Of a stretch of DNA of 64,000 nt, positions 33,101-42,582 are shown in pieces. Under the pieces are notes generated by a model. The model was not told where the DNA came from, ran no database searches, and saw only the letters and a program-made list of their open reading frames with translations. The DNA lies in NCBI RefSeq assembly GCF_001405015.1, contig NZ_CYZX01000009.1, forward strand, positions 1 to 64,000, read 5' to 3'. Numbering within the stretch: position 1 is the stretch's first letter; each line of letters starts with the position of its first letter. This DNA is from Clostridium disporicum. GTDB lineage: Bacteria > Bacillota > Clostridia > Clostridiales > Clostridiaceae. The position numbers were made by a program, and so were the translations under genes.

Positions 33101-34570
33101 TTGAAAATTTTAACTAAAGATAGTAATTCTATTATTGATAATCCTAGAATTGCTAAATTATTAATCGTTTTATTTCTATCATCACTTTTTTTAATTCCTT
33201 TTGACGATTTACCATACATAACATTTTTAGGAGGTCTAGGTAAAAGAGCTGCATTTTATCCATTCTTTGCTATAATTCCAATAATTGCATATATTAGTCT
33301 GATAAAGCGTAGAATCTATATATCATTAACACTAGAAAAATATATTTTAATAATATTTTATATATGGATTTGCATTAGCACAGTTGTTAATTTTAATAAT
33401 ATTATGTCTAGCTCATATAAGGGTACTTCTGGAATATCTAAGTCACTAATTCAAATAATAACTCTTACTTTTGTTATAACTAGTAGTTATTGTATAGAAT
33501 TAATTATAAGTACAAAAAAAGTTTCTCTATATACAATTAGAAAATTTATTTCTCTATCATTAATTCCAGTAACATTTGTATCCTTATTAGAAATATTTAA
33601 TATGATAAATCTATATGATTTATCACACATATTAGAAATAATCACTTATACAATAAATACAGCTCTAAGAGGCTTCGTTTATGGTGGCAGGAGTAGGGGT
33701 GTTTCTGCCGAAGCATCTTATCTTGGTATGTATTGTGCATTTATATTTCCTTGGATCATAAGCTATTTATATACTGAAAAAACTAAATTTAAAAAAGTAT
33801 TTTTTTCATTTATCTCATTATTAATTTTACTAATAGTTATTGCTACTAAATCTAGAACAGCTACTATATTGATATTATTTGAATTAGTTTCATTATTCGG
33901 ACTTGTTTTATTATTCTATTCAAATATACGCATTAAATTCATTACAACATTAATAATAATATTATTTTCTTTATGCTTATTTACTTTTCCAAAACTACTT
34001 GGAAGTATAAAAACTTCATTAAGCAATAGGGATAATCCAATAATAACAGAGAACTCACAAAATATTGCATCCTCTGAATATGATGTTGGATCTATTGTTT
34101 CATCGGTAACTGACTCTAACAACTTATCTAATATAGCAAGATCTACAATGCAAAATGCTGCATTTAAAATAGGTATTGATAATCCTATATTCGGTGTTGG
34201 ATTAGGTCAATTTGCTTTTAACTTTTCGCCATATATTCAAGAGGACTCTCTTCGTTCAAATGAAGTTAAAATTTGGTTAGATAATAGCATTAGTACTTGG
34301 CCCCCTGTCCATTCTTTATACCATAGATTATTTGCTGAGTCTGGATTGGTTGGATTATTACTCTATGTAAGTTTCGTTTTTATAGTTTGTTTAAAATTAT
34401 TAATAAAACTAATAAAATCAAAAAAAGATATATTAGGAATGTTGTTGTTAATAAGCTATTCTAGTATAGTTATCGGCTCTTTAACTGTAGATACACTATT
34501 AATTGGACAATTTTGGATAATGACACCTATATTAATTCTTTATACTAGCGACAAACTTATGATTAAATAA
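33101..34570 (+). CDS. O-antigen polymerase/ligase-like membrane protein (Wzy-type)
   Basis: This 489-residue protein has about eleven membrane segments and a large extracytoplasmic loop (about 300-400) before VHSLYHRLFAESGLVGLLLYV, the Wzy_C/O-antigen ligase signature with its conserved histidine. It probably polymerises lipid-linked repeat units after Wzx export. TTG is the start, after AAGGAG. The gene GVSAEASYLGMY is an internal conserved stretch. It converges on the rml operon and shares a terminator with it. Confidence 0.8.
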   Translation: MKILTKDSNSIIDNPRIAKLLIVLFLSSLFLIPFDDLPYITFLGGLGKRAAFYPFFAIIPIIAYISLIKRRIYISLTLEKYILIIFYIWICISTVVNFNNIMSSSYKGTSGISKSLIQIITLTFVITSSYCIELIISTKKVSLYTIRKFISLSLIPVTFVSLLEIFNMINLYDLSHILEIITYTINTALRGFVYGGRSRGVSAEASYLGMYCAFIFPWIISYLYTEKTKFKKVFFSFISLLILLIVIATKSRTATILILFELVSLFGLVLLFYSNIRIKFITTLIIILFSLCLFTFPKLLGSIKTSLSNRDNPIITENSQNIASSEYDVGSIVSSVTDSNNLSNIARSTMQNAAFKIGIDNPIFGVGLGQFAFNFSPYIQEDSLRSNEVKIWLDNSISTWPPVHSLYHRLFAESGLVGLLLYVSFVFIVCLKLLIKLIKSKKDILGMLLLISYSSIVIGSLTVDTLLIGQFWIMTPILILYTSDKLMIK

Positions 34571-34607
34571 AAAATAGTAAGGATAAAATCCTTACCATTT
34601 TTTATTT
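34570..34607. terminator. Bidirectional terminator between wzy-like gene and rml-end glycosyltransferase
   Basis: The stem GTAAGGAT/ATCCTTAC with a short loop has A and T runs on both sides, placed exactly between two converging genes. Confidence 0.85.
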
Positions 34608-35467
34608 ACTAAATCACTAAGTATATATATTAATTTTCTTATAAATAACCCAATACTATTAAAATTATTATATAATACTATACCATACTTATTAACATTT
34701 AAATAATCCCTTACATATACCCTTCTACTCTCTCCCAAAATATGAAACCTATTCAATTTATCAATTGATTTATTTATAGTTTCTCCATGCATATGATATA
34801 TATCTATACAATTCAAAGTAGCTATTAAATATCCTTTTTCTTTCATCTTTTTACCTATAATATTTTCTTCATAGTATAGAAAAGTTTTTTCATCAAATCC
34901 ACTTATATCTTTAAATACATCTTTTTTAACTATGAAAAAGCATCCTTTTATTATATCAACTATAGAATATTCTCCATTATAATGTGATTCATCATATGAC
35001 AGATTTTTATTTATAATTTTGTCTATTAAAGGTATGCACTGTAATAAGCATTCCTTATATGTTGGCAGGCGCCATGCACCATCACTCGCGAACCTGTTAT
35101 TCTCAACAATTCTACCCGATAATAACGAAATACGATCATTTCTTTCAAACAATCCTAAAAGATCATCTATATCAGACTCTTTAAAATTAATATCTGGATT
35201 AGATATACCTATATATTTAATTTCATCAAATTTCTCTAAATATTTTATACCTATATTATTTCCAGATCCATACCCTGCATTTTCTTGTGACTCTATTAAC
35301 TCTATTCTATTATCTATTACACTCTTGATTTTCTCAACTGATTCATTACTAGAATTATTATCTACAATTACTATTTTATCAATATTCTTATAACTTTTAA
35401 TATTATTTATAAAGTTTATTGTTGTCTCATAGTCATTATAGTTTAAAACTACTAATCCTAATCCCAT
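34592..35467 (-). CDS. Family 2 glycosyltransferase (rhamnosyltransferase-like)
   Basis: From this start the protein has 291 residues. GT-A features are LVVLNYND at the start, VIVDNNSSNES, the ENAGYGSGNNIG motif and NPDINF as the metal-binding region. FLYYEENIIGKKMKEKGY, later in the chain, is typical of WbbL-type rhamnosyltransferases. It is the last gene of the polysaccharide operon, after rmlB and a weak hairpin at 35499-35541. The start is uncertain: a TTG at 35503 would add 12 residues but has no ribosome site. Confidence 0.82.
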   Translation of the reverse strand: MGLGLVVLNYNDYETTINFINNIKSYKNIDKIVIVDNNSSNESVEKIKSVIDNRIELIESQENAGYGSGNNIGIKYLEKFDEIKYIGISNPDINFKESDIDDLLGLFERNDRISLLSGRIVENNRFASDGAWRLPTYKECLLQCIPLIDKIINKNLSYDESHYNGEYSIVDIIKGCFFIVKKDVFKDISGFDEKTFLYYEENIIGKKMKEKGYLIATLNCIDIYHMHGETINKSIDKLNRFHILGESRRVYVRDYLNVNKYGIVLYNNFNSIGLFIRKLIYILSDLVNKKW

Positions 35468-35498
35468 TAGTATCTCACACCAGCCTTCACTTATAAAT

Positions 35499-35541
35499 AA
35501 CAAGAGATAGTTGCTTAAATTAGCTTTACTATCTCTTTTAT
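35499..35541 (-). terminator. Hairpin downstream of rmlB
   Basis: The stem AAGAGATAG/CTATCTCTT has an 18-base loop and lies between rmlB and the last glycosyltransferase gene. The T tract is weak, so it may attenuate rather than end transcription. Confidence 0.5.
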
Positions 35542-35545
35542 TATT

Positions 35546-36598
35546 TTATTTATACATTTTTTCATAATATTTTTGATAATCTCCAGATGTAACATTTTCC
35601 ATCCACTCTTGATTATCTAAGTACCATTTAATAGTCTTCTTTATTCCTACTTCAAATGTTGTTTCTGGATACCATCCAAGCTCATCTTTTATTTTTGTGG
35701 GATCTATTCCATATCTCCTATCATGGCCTTTTCTATCTTCCACATACTTAATTAAGCTATCTGTAATATCTTTATCTACATTCTGATTTAAATATTCAAT
35801 TACAGTCTTAACTATTGTTATGTTAGTCCTTTCATTATGTCCACCAACGTTATAAACTTCACCATCTCTACCATTGTTTATAACCATATCAATAGCCTTA
35901 GCATGATCTTCAACAAATAACCAATCTCTTATATTCATACCATCACCGTATACTGGTAAATCTTTATGTTGCAAACAATTATTTATTAATAATGGTATAA
36001 GTTTTTCTGGGAATTGGAATGGTCCATAGTTATTTGAACATCTTGTAATATTCATTGGCATCTTGTATGTATCATGATATGCCTTAACCATTAAGTCTGA
36101 ACCAGCCTTGCTTGATGAATATGGACTATGAGGATCAAGTGGGGTTGTTTCCATAAAGTATCCTGTTTCTTCAAGTGAACCATATACTTCATCAGTTGAT
36201 ACATGTAAGAATTTAACCCCCTCTTTCCATGTTCCATCTACATTTTCCCATGCATTCTTTGCACAATTTAGCATATTTACTGTTCCCATAACATTTGTCT
36301 TAGCAAATACTTCTGGTTCTCTTATACTTCTATCAACGTGTGATTCGGCAGCAAAGTTAACTACATAATCTATTTCATATCTTTCAAATAATGACGTCAC
36401 TAATTCTTTATCACATATATCCCCTTGAACAAATATATGTCTTTCATCATTTTCAATTGATTTAAGATTTTCTAAATTTCCTGCATAAGTTAGTTTGTCT
36501 AAATTAACTATTTTTATATCTTTATATTTTTTTAACATATATAAAACAAAGTTTGAACCTATAAATCCAGCTCCACCAGTTACTAAATAAGTCTTCAT
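35546..36598 (-). CDS. rmlB: dTDP-glucose 4,6-dehydratase
   Basis: This 350-residue extended SDR enzyme carries out the second step of dTDP-L-rhamnose synthesis. The NAD-binding TGGAGFIGSNF is near 7-17, the active-site TDE is at 135-137 and YSSSK is at 160-164, with Tyr160 and Lys164. The substrate-binding RCSNNYGPFQFPEKLIP segment is intact. It lies in the order rmlA-rmlC-rmlD-rmlB with short gaps. Confidence 0.97.
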   Translation of the reverse strand: MKTYLVTGGAGFIGSNFVLYMLKKYKDIKIVNLDKLTYAGNLENLKSIENDERHIFVQGDICDKELVTSLFERYEIDYVVNFAAESHVDRSIREPEVFAKTNVMGTVNMLNCAKNAWENVDGTWKEGVKFLHVSTDEVYGSLEETGYFMETTPLDPHSPYSSSKAGSDLMVKAYHDTYKMPMNITRCSNNYGPFQFPEKLIPLLINNCLQHKDLPVYGDGMNIRDWLFVEDHAKAIDMVINNGRDGEVYNVGGHNERTNITIVKTVIEYLNQNVDKDITDSLIKYVEDRKGHDRRYGIDPTKIKDELGWYPETTFEVGIKKTIKWYLDNQEWMENVTSGDYQKYYEKMYK

Positions 36599-36624
36599 TT
36601 TTAAATCTCCTTTAGCGATAAATT

Positions 36625-37506
36625 CTAATTTTCTATATTATCTATAAATGATTTTAAAGCTTCTTTCCATTCTCTCATCTCATCACCTATAGTGCATCTA
36701 AGCATCATATTGTCAAGTGATGAATACTCAGGTCTCTTTGCGAGAGTTTTATATTCCTCTGATGTACATGGATTTACAATACATTCTCTTCCTGATAACT
36801 TCATTATCTCCGTTGCAAAATCATACCAAGTACACTCACCTTTACCTGTACAATGATATATACCATATTCTTCTGTTTCTATAAGTTTTAATATGTGATA
36901 CGCTAAATCATTTGCATTTGTCGGGTTTCCTTTTTGATCATTTACAACATTTAAAGATTTTTTTTCTTTTCCTAATCTCATCATAGTATAAACAAAATTA
37001 TGTCCAACATACCCATATAGCCATGCGGTTCTTACTATATAATATTTTGAGCATAGCTCCCTAACATATTCTTCTCCTAAAAGCTTAGTTTTTCCATAAA
37101 CACTATATGGTGAAGTTAAATCAAATTCAGTTAATGCTTTATCTCCAATTCCGCTAAATACATAATCAGTAGAAACTTGCACTAGTTTAGCTCCTATTTC
37201 TTCTGCAACCATAGCTAAATTTCTAGCACCTATCGCATTAATTCTAAATGCTAAATCTTGATTTGTTTCGCATCCATCAACATTTGTTGCTGCTGCACAA
37301 TTAATAACTACATCCGGCTTAATTTCCAATAAAACTGTTCTTACTTGTTGTAAGCTAGTTATATCTAATCTATCTACATCTAAAGCAAATACTTCAGACG
37401 TTTTTATTTCATTTGATATTTCTCCAATTTCTGCTCTTCCAGTTGATATAATTTTCTGAAGTTCATTTCCTAATTGTCCATTTGATCCTGTAATTAATAT
37501 CTTCAT
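36625..37506 (-). CDS. rmlD: dTDP-4-dehydrorhamnose reductase
   Basis: This 293-residue SDR protein has the nucleotide-binding TGSNGQLGNEL (6-16), VSTDYVFSG and YGKTKLLGE with the catalytic Tyr/Lys. It performs the final NAD(P)H-dependent reduction to dTDP-L-rhamnose. It is a few bases downstream of rmlC and 26 bases before rmlB in the operon. Confidence 0.95.
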   Translation of the reverse strand: MKILITGSNGQLGNELQKIISTGRAEIGEISNEIKTSEVFALDVDRLDITSLQQVRTVLLEIKPDVVINCAAATNVDGCETNQDLAFRINAIGARNLAMVAEEIGAKLVQVSTDYVFSGIGDKALTEFDLTSPYSVYGKTKLLGEEYVRELCSKYYIVRTAWLYGYVGHNFVYTMMRLGKEKKSLNVVNDQKGNPTNANDLAYHILKLIETEEYGIYHCTGKGECTWYDFATEIMKLSGRECIVNPCTSEEYKTLAKRPEYSSLDNMMLRCTIGDEMREWKEALKSFIDNIEN

Positions 37507-37512
37507 ATTTAC

Positions 37513-38091
37513 CTACCCCTCATACACAAAAGGTAAATCTAATTCTTTAAATCTCTTTTGTTTTTTATCTTTTTCTGATAATAATATCTCTTCTAATCCA
37601 TCTATCGGCCATTCTATTTTTATATCTTCATCATTCCATAAAAGTCCACCATCATGTTCTGGTGAATAAAAATCTGTACATTTATAATTAAATGTAGCAA
37701 TTTCAGATAATACTACAAAACCATGAGCAAAACCTTCAGGAACATAAAATTGTCTCTTATTTTCAGCGCTTAGGTAAATACCTTCCCACTCACCGTATGT
37801 AGGTGATCCTTTTCTTAAATCAACAGCTACATCCCATACTTCACCTTCAGTACATCTAACTAGTTTTCCTTGAGTATGCTCAGTTTGGAAATGTAATCCT
37901 CTTAATACACCTTTTTTTGATCTTGATTCATTATCTTGAACGAAAGTCATAGTTAATCCTGCTTCATCAAAGTGCTTTTTATTATAACTTTCCATAAAAT
38001 ATCCTCTAGAATCTCCAAAAGATTTAGGTTCTATAATATATAAATCAGGTATCTTTGTTTCTATAAATTTAAAATTTCCTACTTCTCTCAT
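37513..38091 (-). CDS. rmlC: dTDP-4-dehydrorhamnose 3,5-epimerase
   Basis: This 192-residue cupin has the RmlC signatures RGYFMESYN, the catalytic-histidine segment VLRGLHFQ, VDLRKGSPTYGEW and FYVPEGFAHGF. It epimerises the 4-keto sugar at C3 and C5. The stop of rmlA lies three bases before its start codon, so translation is probably coupled. Confidence 0.96.
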   Translation of the reverse strand: MREVGNFKFIETKIPDLYIIEPKSFGDSRGYFMESYNKKHFDEAGLTMTFVQDNESRSKKGVLRGLHFQTEHTQGKLVRCTEGEVWDVAVDLRKGSPTYGEWEGIYLSAENKRQFYVPEGFAHGFVVLSEIATFNYKCTDFYSPEHDGGLLWNDEDIKIEWPIDGLEEILLSEKDKKQKRFKELDLPFVYEG

Positions 38092-38094
38092 ATT

Positions 38095-38961
38095 TTACTC
38101 CTCAATAATTGTCATTAAATACTTTCCATAACCTGTTTTCATTAATGGTTTCGCTAGCTCTATAACCTGATCTCTAGATATCCAGCCTTTTCTATAAGCT
38201 ATTTCTTCTAAGCATGCGATATACATTCCCTGTGTAGTTTGAACAGCTTCGACAAAATTTGATGCTTTTAGCATAGATTCATGAGTTCCTGTATCAAGCC
38301 ATGCCATTCCTCTACCTAATAAATTTACTGTTAATGTTCCTTCTTCCATATAAACTTTATTTAGATCTGTTATTTCAAGTTCTCCTCTTGGAGATGGTCT
38401 TAAGGCCTTAGCTTTTTCAACAACTGAATTATCATAGAAATAAAGTCCTGGTACAGCATATTTAGACTTAGGATGCTCTGGTTTCTCTTCTAAAGATGTA
38501 ACCTTACCTTCTTCATCAAAACCTACAACTCCAAAAGCTCTTGGATCTTGAACGTAATATCCAAACACTTGAGCCCCTTTTTCTAATGCTGCAGCTTCTT
38601 TTAAAGACGCACTAAAACTTTGCCCATAGAATATATTATCTCCTAGAATCATCGCTACACTATCATCACCTATAAATTCTTCACCAATTATAAATGCTTC
38701 TGCTAAACCATTTGGTGCTTCTTGAATAGCATATTCTATATTTAATCCAAATTCAGAACCATCTTTAAATAATTCTTTAAAATTAACAATATCTCTTGGT
38801 GTTGATATTATTAATATATCCTTTATTCCAGCTAACATTAGTACTGACATCGGATAATATATCATTGGTTTATCATATATAGGTACCATTTGCTTCGACA
38901 TTGCTTTTGTTACAGGATAAAGTCTTGTTCCTGATCCCCCTGCTAATACTATACCTTTCAT
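38095..38961 (-). CDS. rmlA: Glucose-1-phosphate thymidylyltransferase
   Basis: This 288-residue nucleotidyltransferase begins with the GGSGTRLYPVT signature (8-18). It has ILGDNIFYG, a GVVGFDEEGKVTSLEEKP-type segment and the allosteric-type end WLDTGTHESMLKAS. It forms dTDP-glucose, the first step of the rhamnose pathway. The ATG is preceded by GGAG and it starts the rml block, 35 bases after the priming transferase gene. Confidence 0.96.
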   Translation of the reverse strand: MKGIVLAGGSGTRLYPVTKAMSKQMVPIYDKPMIYYPMSVLMLAGIKDILIISTPRDIVNFKELFKDGSEFGLNIEYAIQEAPNGLAEAFIIGEEFIGDDSVAMILGDNIFYGQSFSASLKEAAALEKGAQVFGYYVQDPRAFGVVGFDEEGKVTSLEEKPEHPKSKYAVPGLYFYDNSVVEKAKALRPSPRGELEITDLNKVYMEEGTLTVNLLGRGMAWLDTGTHESMLKASNFVEAVQTTQGMYIACLEEIAYRKGWISRDQVIELAKPLMKTGYGKYLMTIIEE

Positions 38962-38996
38962 TTTAACAAACTCCTTTTAATTTTATTATATAATCT

Positions 38997-39635
38997 TTAA
39001 CTTGCATCTTTATCACCAAACAACACAAAAAAAGTTCTAAATATCAATTTTATATCTACCCATAAACTTCTTTCTTTTATATATTTAATATCCATTTTCA
39101 TCCACTCTTCGAACGGTATATTATTCCTTCCAGAAACCTGCCAATAGCATGTTAATCCTGGCTTAACAGTTAATCGCTCTTTCATCCATGGTTTAAATTG
39201 AGCAACTTCTTTTGGTAAACTTGGTCTAGGCCCTACTAAACTCATCTCACCCTTAATTACATTTATCAATTGTGGTAGTTCATCAATACTAGTTTTTCTT
39301 ATAAATTTTCCTACCCTCGTAATTCTAGGATCATTTTTCATTTTAAACATTGGTCCTGACATTTCATTTTTATCTTCAAGTGAATCTTTTAATTCTTCTG
39401 CATTTATTACCATAGATCTAAATTTGTACATTCCAAATTCATTTCCATCTTTACCAACTCTCTGTTGCTTAAAAAGTATTGGACCTTTTGAATCTATCTT
39501 TATTAATATAGCTACTATTAATAAAATAGGACTTAACACTATTAGTCCTATTACAGCTGCTATTATATCGATAACTCTTTTAAAAAACAAATATAGCCAT
39601 TGATAACTTACTCCTCGCTTCATTGAATTAATCAT
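38997..39635 (-). CDS. Polyprenyl-phosphate sugar-1-phosphate transferase (priming enzyme)
   Basis: From this start the protein has 212 residues. One N-terminal hydrophobic hairpin (about 23-45) is followed by the bacterial sugar transferase domain: FKQQRVGKDG, MYKFRSM, TSIDELPQLINVIKGEMSLVGPRP (its core) and the CYWQVSGRN segment. This small class of enzyme loads the first sugar phosphate onto undecaprenyl phosphate and so starts repeat-unit assembly. The GTG at 39653 is in frame, but GAGGAAG sits just before ATG 39635. Confidence 0.92.
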   Translation of the reverse strand: MINSMKRGVSYQWLYLFFKRVIDIIAAVIGLIVLSPILLIVAILIKIDSKGPILFKQQRVGKDGNEFGMYKFRSMVINAEELKDSLEDKNEMSGPMFKMKNDPRITRVGKFIRKTSIDELPQLINVIKGEMSLVGPRPSLPKEVAQFKPWMKERLTVKPGLTCYWQVSGRNNIPFEEWMKMDIKYIKERSLWVDIKLIFRTFFVLFGDKDAS

Positions 39636-39666
39636 ACTTATCTTCCTCTTCACGCATTTTTATGTA

Positions 39667-40476
39667 TTATCTAAACTTTCCAGTATAATATTTAAAATAG
39701 AATTTAATCATACTTAGTAAATGAATTAAAGTCATTTTATTTATTTTTTTTGTACTTTCTTGCCTGTGTAAATGAATCATTTTAGCATTTGGTAAATAAA
39801 TAACTTTTTTCTTAACAGCCCTTACTTTACAGCATAAATCAACATCTTCAAAATACATAAAGTATTCTTTACTAAATCCACCTAAATCCAAAAATAAATC
39901 CTTATATATCATCATACAAGCTCCCATTACCCATTCTACTTCAGTAATGTTATCATGATTCATATCTTTCATTAAATACTCTGAGGTTATTAGTTCTTTT
40001 TTGTTATTATCTATAAATTTTGAGAGTGGGGTTCTAGATTGTAAAAACTTTGAAAAAGATAATACTCTTCTACAAGAGTATTGTAATGACCCATCTTCAT
40101 TTAAAAGTTTTCCTGATACAATACCTATTCTTTCATTTGATTTTAACATATTAATCATTTCATCTATAGCATTATCTAAAACTATTATATCTGGATTTAA
40201 TATTAATATTATATTTCCATTACTCTCTTTTACACCTAGATTATTTGCATTACCAAATCCCGAATTCCTTTCATTTTTAATAACTTTGACTTTATTAACA
40301 TTTTTATACTTAAATGTTAATTCTTCATAGCTTAAATTTGGTGAATTATTATCAATTACTATTATTTCGTACTTATTTAATATATTTTTCTCTAAAATAG
40401 ATTCTATACACTTTATAGTAAGAGAATAGTTAATATAATTAACTATAATTATAGATATGTAATCATTATTCTTCAT
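39667..40476 (-). CDS. Family 2 glycosyltransferase (WbbL-like)
   Basis: This 269-residue GT-A enzyme has IIIVNYINY, IIVIDNNSPN, ERNSGFGNANNLGV and LNPDI as the nucleotide and metal sites. The later acceptor region EVEWVMGACMMIYKD followed by FSKEYFMYFEDVDLCCKV matches rhamnosyltransferases of the WbbL type. The dTDP-rhamnose genes downstream make rhamnose a likely donor. It lies within the operon on the minus strand. Confidence 0.88.
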   Translation of the reverse strand: MKNNDYISIIIVNYINYSLTIKCIESILEKNILNKYEIIVIDNNSPNLSYEELTFKYKNVNKVKVIKNERNSGFGNANNLGVKESNGNIILILNPDIIVLDNAIDEMINMLKSNERIGIVSGKLLNEDGSLQYSCRRVLSFSKFLQSRTPLSKFIDNNKKELITSEYLMKDMNHDNITEVEWVMGACMMIYKDLFLDLGGFSKEYFMYFEDVDLCCKVRAVKKKVIYLPNAKMIHLHRQESTKKINKMTLIHLLSMIKFYFKYYTGKFR

Positions 40477-40582
40477 ATTTTTTCTCCATTCTATAAGATT
40501 AACATATATATTTATACGATTATATCACTTTTAAAATAATATTTCTATGAAATATACTTATTAACTTTTTTTAATTTTGAGA

Positions 40583-41473
40583 TTAGATATTACCATCGAA
40601 TTTACCATACTTATCTTTCTTAAAATCTATATATCCGCGTATAATCATTTTAATTTTCTTATTCTTTTCTTCTTCTAATAATATTATTTTTATAATATCT
40701 TTCAAAAAAAACTTTTTATCTCTATATAACTCTTCAAAATTACAATCATCAAACTTATTCCATGTATAAAATCTATTTCTTGTAATATAATATCGCCTTA
40801 TATAATTATGATTTGTATAATATATATTTTTCCCAAGAATCCTTTTCACTTTCATATTTCCTAAGTTATGTTGTAAAACTGCATTGTTTACTCTTACCAA
40901 TTTATATCCGAGCTTAGAAATTCTAAAACAAAATTCATAATCTACCATATCTATAAATAATTTTTCTTCAAATAATCCTACTTTATTAAAAATATCTGCC
41001 TTTATTAAATTTCCAGATGTGATTTCAGCATTCAAAAACTCTACATTTTCATTTGCGTTCTGATTATTATAATTTTCTTCCTCATTTATTCCTAAATCAA
41101 TATACTTAGGAAATAAACTAACAACTTTATCCTTATCAGGAATACTTTCGTAAGCTTGCAACATGGTATTTACCATATTATCAGTAGCAACGCTATCATT
41201 ATCCATAGTTATTATCCATTTAAATTCTTCATTTATAGCTCTTTCTATTCCTTGATTTAAAGCTTTAGCTATCCCGAGATTTTCTTCATTAAATATTACA
41301 TCAGTATATTTGTCCTTAATTAGTTTATTAAGAATATTAACCGTTTCTAAATTGGAGCCATTATCTACAATTATAACTTTACTAACTTGTTGTTTTATAG
41401 AATCATAACATTTATTAAATTTATTTCCTATGTTATATGTAACAATAATACAACAAACTAATTTATCATTCAT
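40583..41473 (-). CDS. Family 2 glycosyltransferase (rhamnosyltransferase-like)
   Basis: This 296-residue enzyme starts with CCIIVTYNIG and has VIIVDNGSN, NEENLGIAKALNQGI and the DxD-type MDNDS. The C-terminal half contains FIDMVDYEFCFRISKLGYK, as in RfbF/RfbN-type rhamnosyltransferases. The donor is inferred from the rml genes. Its gene follows manC by 31 bases in the operon. Confidence 0.87.
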   Translation of the reverse strand: MNDKLVCCIIVTYNIGNKFNKCYDSIKQQVSKVIIVDNGSNLETVNILNKLIKDKYTDVIFNEENLGIAKALNQGIERAINEEFKWIITMDNDSVATDNMVNTMLQAYESIPDKDKVVSLFPKYIDLGINEEENYNNQNANENVEFLNAEITSGNLIKADIFNKVGLFEEKLFIDMVDYEFCFRISKLGYKLVRVNNAVLQHNLGNMKVKRILGKNIYYTNHNYIRRYYITRNRFYTWNKFDDCNFEELYRDKKFFLKDIIKIILLEEEKNKKIKMIIRGYIDFKKDKYGKFDGNI

Positions 41474-41504
41474 ATTTTATCCTTTCCTAGGAACTATTCT
41501 ATTC

Positions 41505-42539
41505 TTAAATATGATTTTGAAAGTCTCTTAAATTATCCATGTATTTCTTATTAACAATAAATATCTCATCTTCTGTTTCTAATGCCATTATATCCTCTAT
41601 TCCTATTAATATTATTTTCTTCTGATTATTAACTATCATATTAGATTTTGACTCTATAATCCTAACATTATTAGAAATTATGTTGTTATCTACATCCTTT
41701 TCTTTATACCTTTCAACAGCTTCCCAAGTTCCTATATCATCCCAACAAATATCAGATGGAATAACATATATATTTTTAGCTTTTTCTAATACTGCATAAT
41801 CTATAGATATATTGTCAGTTTTTCTATAATTATTATTAATATATTCTCTAATCTTACTTTTCTCTATATATGATAAAGCACTTAATGCCTCATAAGTGTT
41901 AGGAATATACTTCTTGATTTCTTCAATTATATGTTTACTTTTCCATAGAAACATACCACTATTCCATAAATATACTCCTTCTTTTAGATATTCAGTTGCA
42001 AGTTGTTTATTAGGCTTCTCAACAAATTTATCAACCTTTAATATTTCGCTTTTATCATCATTTTGAAATTTAATATAACCGTAGCCTGTTTCTGCACGTG
42101 TCGGCTTAATTCCTAAAGTCACAATACTTTCATGATTATTCTCAATAAATTTATTGGCTTTAAGAATTATTTCTCTAAATTCTTCCTCTTTCTCTATTAA
42201 ATGATCCGCTGGTAATACAAGTATAGAAGAATCATTATAATACCTTTCTATTATTATTGATGATACTGCTATACATGGTGCTGTATTTCTACCTTCTGGT
42301 TCAATAATGATATTTCTATCTGGTAAATTAGGTAATTGTTCTTTAATATAATCAGTATACTTATCTCCTGTGCAAACAAATATTCTTTCTATTGGGATTA
42401 TTGGTATTATTCTATCAACCGTCATTTGTATCATTGTTCTTTCACCAACTAAATTTAAAAATTGTTTAGGTTTTTCTTCAGTTGATAAGGGCCAGAACCT
42501 AGTCCCTTTTCCTCCAGCCATAATTAAAGCACATAACAT
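41505..42539 (-). CDS. manC: Mannose-1-phosphate guanylyltransferase
   Basis: This 344-residue protein starts MLCALIMAGGKGTRFWPLS, the GDP-mannose pyrophosphorylase signature, followed by EEKPKQFLNLVG. ILPADHLI and VEKPNKQLA are also typical, as is the WNSGMFLWKS segment. It makes GDP-mannose. It lacks the C-terminal phosphomannose isomerase cupin found in bifunctional AlgA/ManC enzymes, so isomerase activity must come from elsewhere. GGAG precedes the ATG. Confidence 0.93.
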   Translation of the reverse strand: MLCALIMAGGKGTRFWPLSTEEKPKQFLNLVGERTMIQMTVDRIIPIIPIERIFVCTGDKYTDYIKEQLPNLPDRNIIIEPEGRNTAPCIAVSSIIIERYYNDSSILVLPADHLIEKEEEFREIILKANKFIENNHESIVTLGIKPTRAETGYGYIKFQNDDKSEILKVDKFVEKPNKQLATEYLKEGVYLWNSGMFLWKSKHIIEEIKKYIPNTYEALSALSYIEKSKIREYINNNYRKTDNISIDYAVLEKAKNIYVIPSDICWDDIGTWEAVERYKEKDVDNNIISNNVRIIESKSNMIVNNQKKIILIGIEDIMALETEDEIFIVNKKYMDNLRDFQNHI

Positions 42540-42582
42540 CTTACTACTCCTTGTTCATAAACATTTTTAAATTATTTAAATT

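Noticed and set aside
35019..35393. Plus-strand open frame of 124 codons
   Set aside because: It lies antisense inside a glycosyltransferase gene and has no support.
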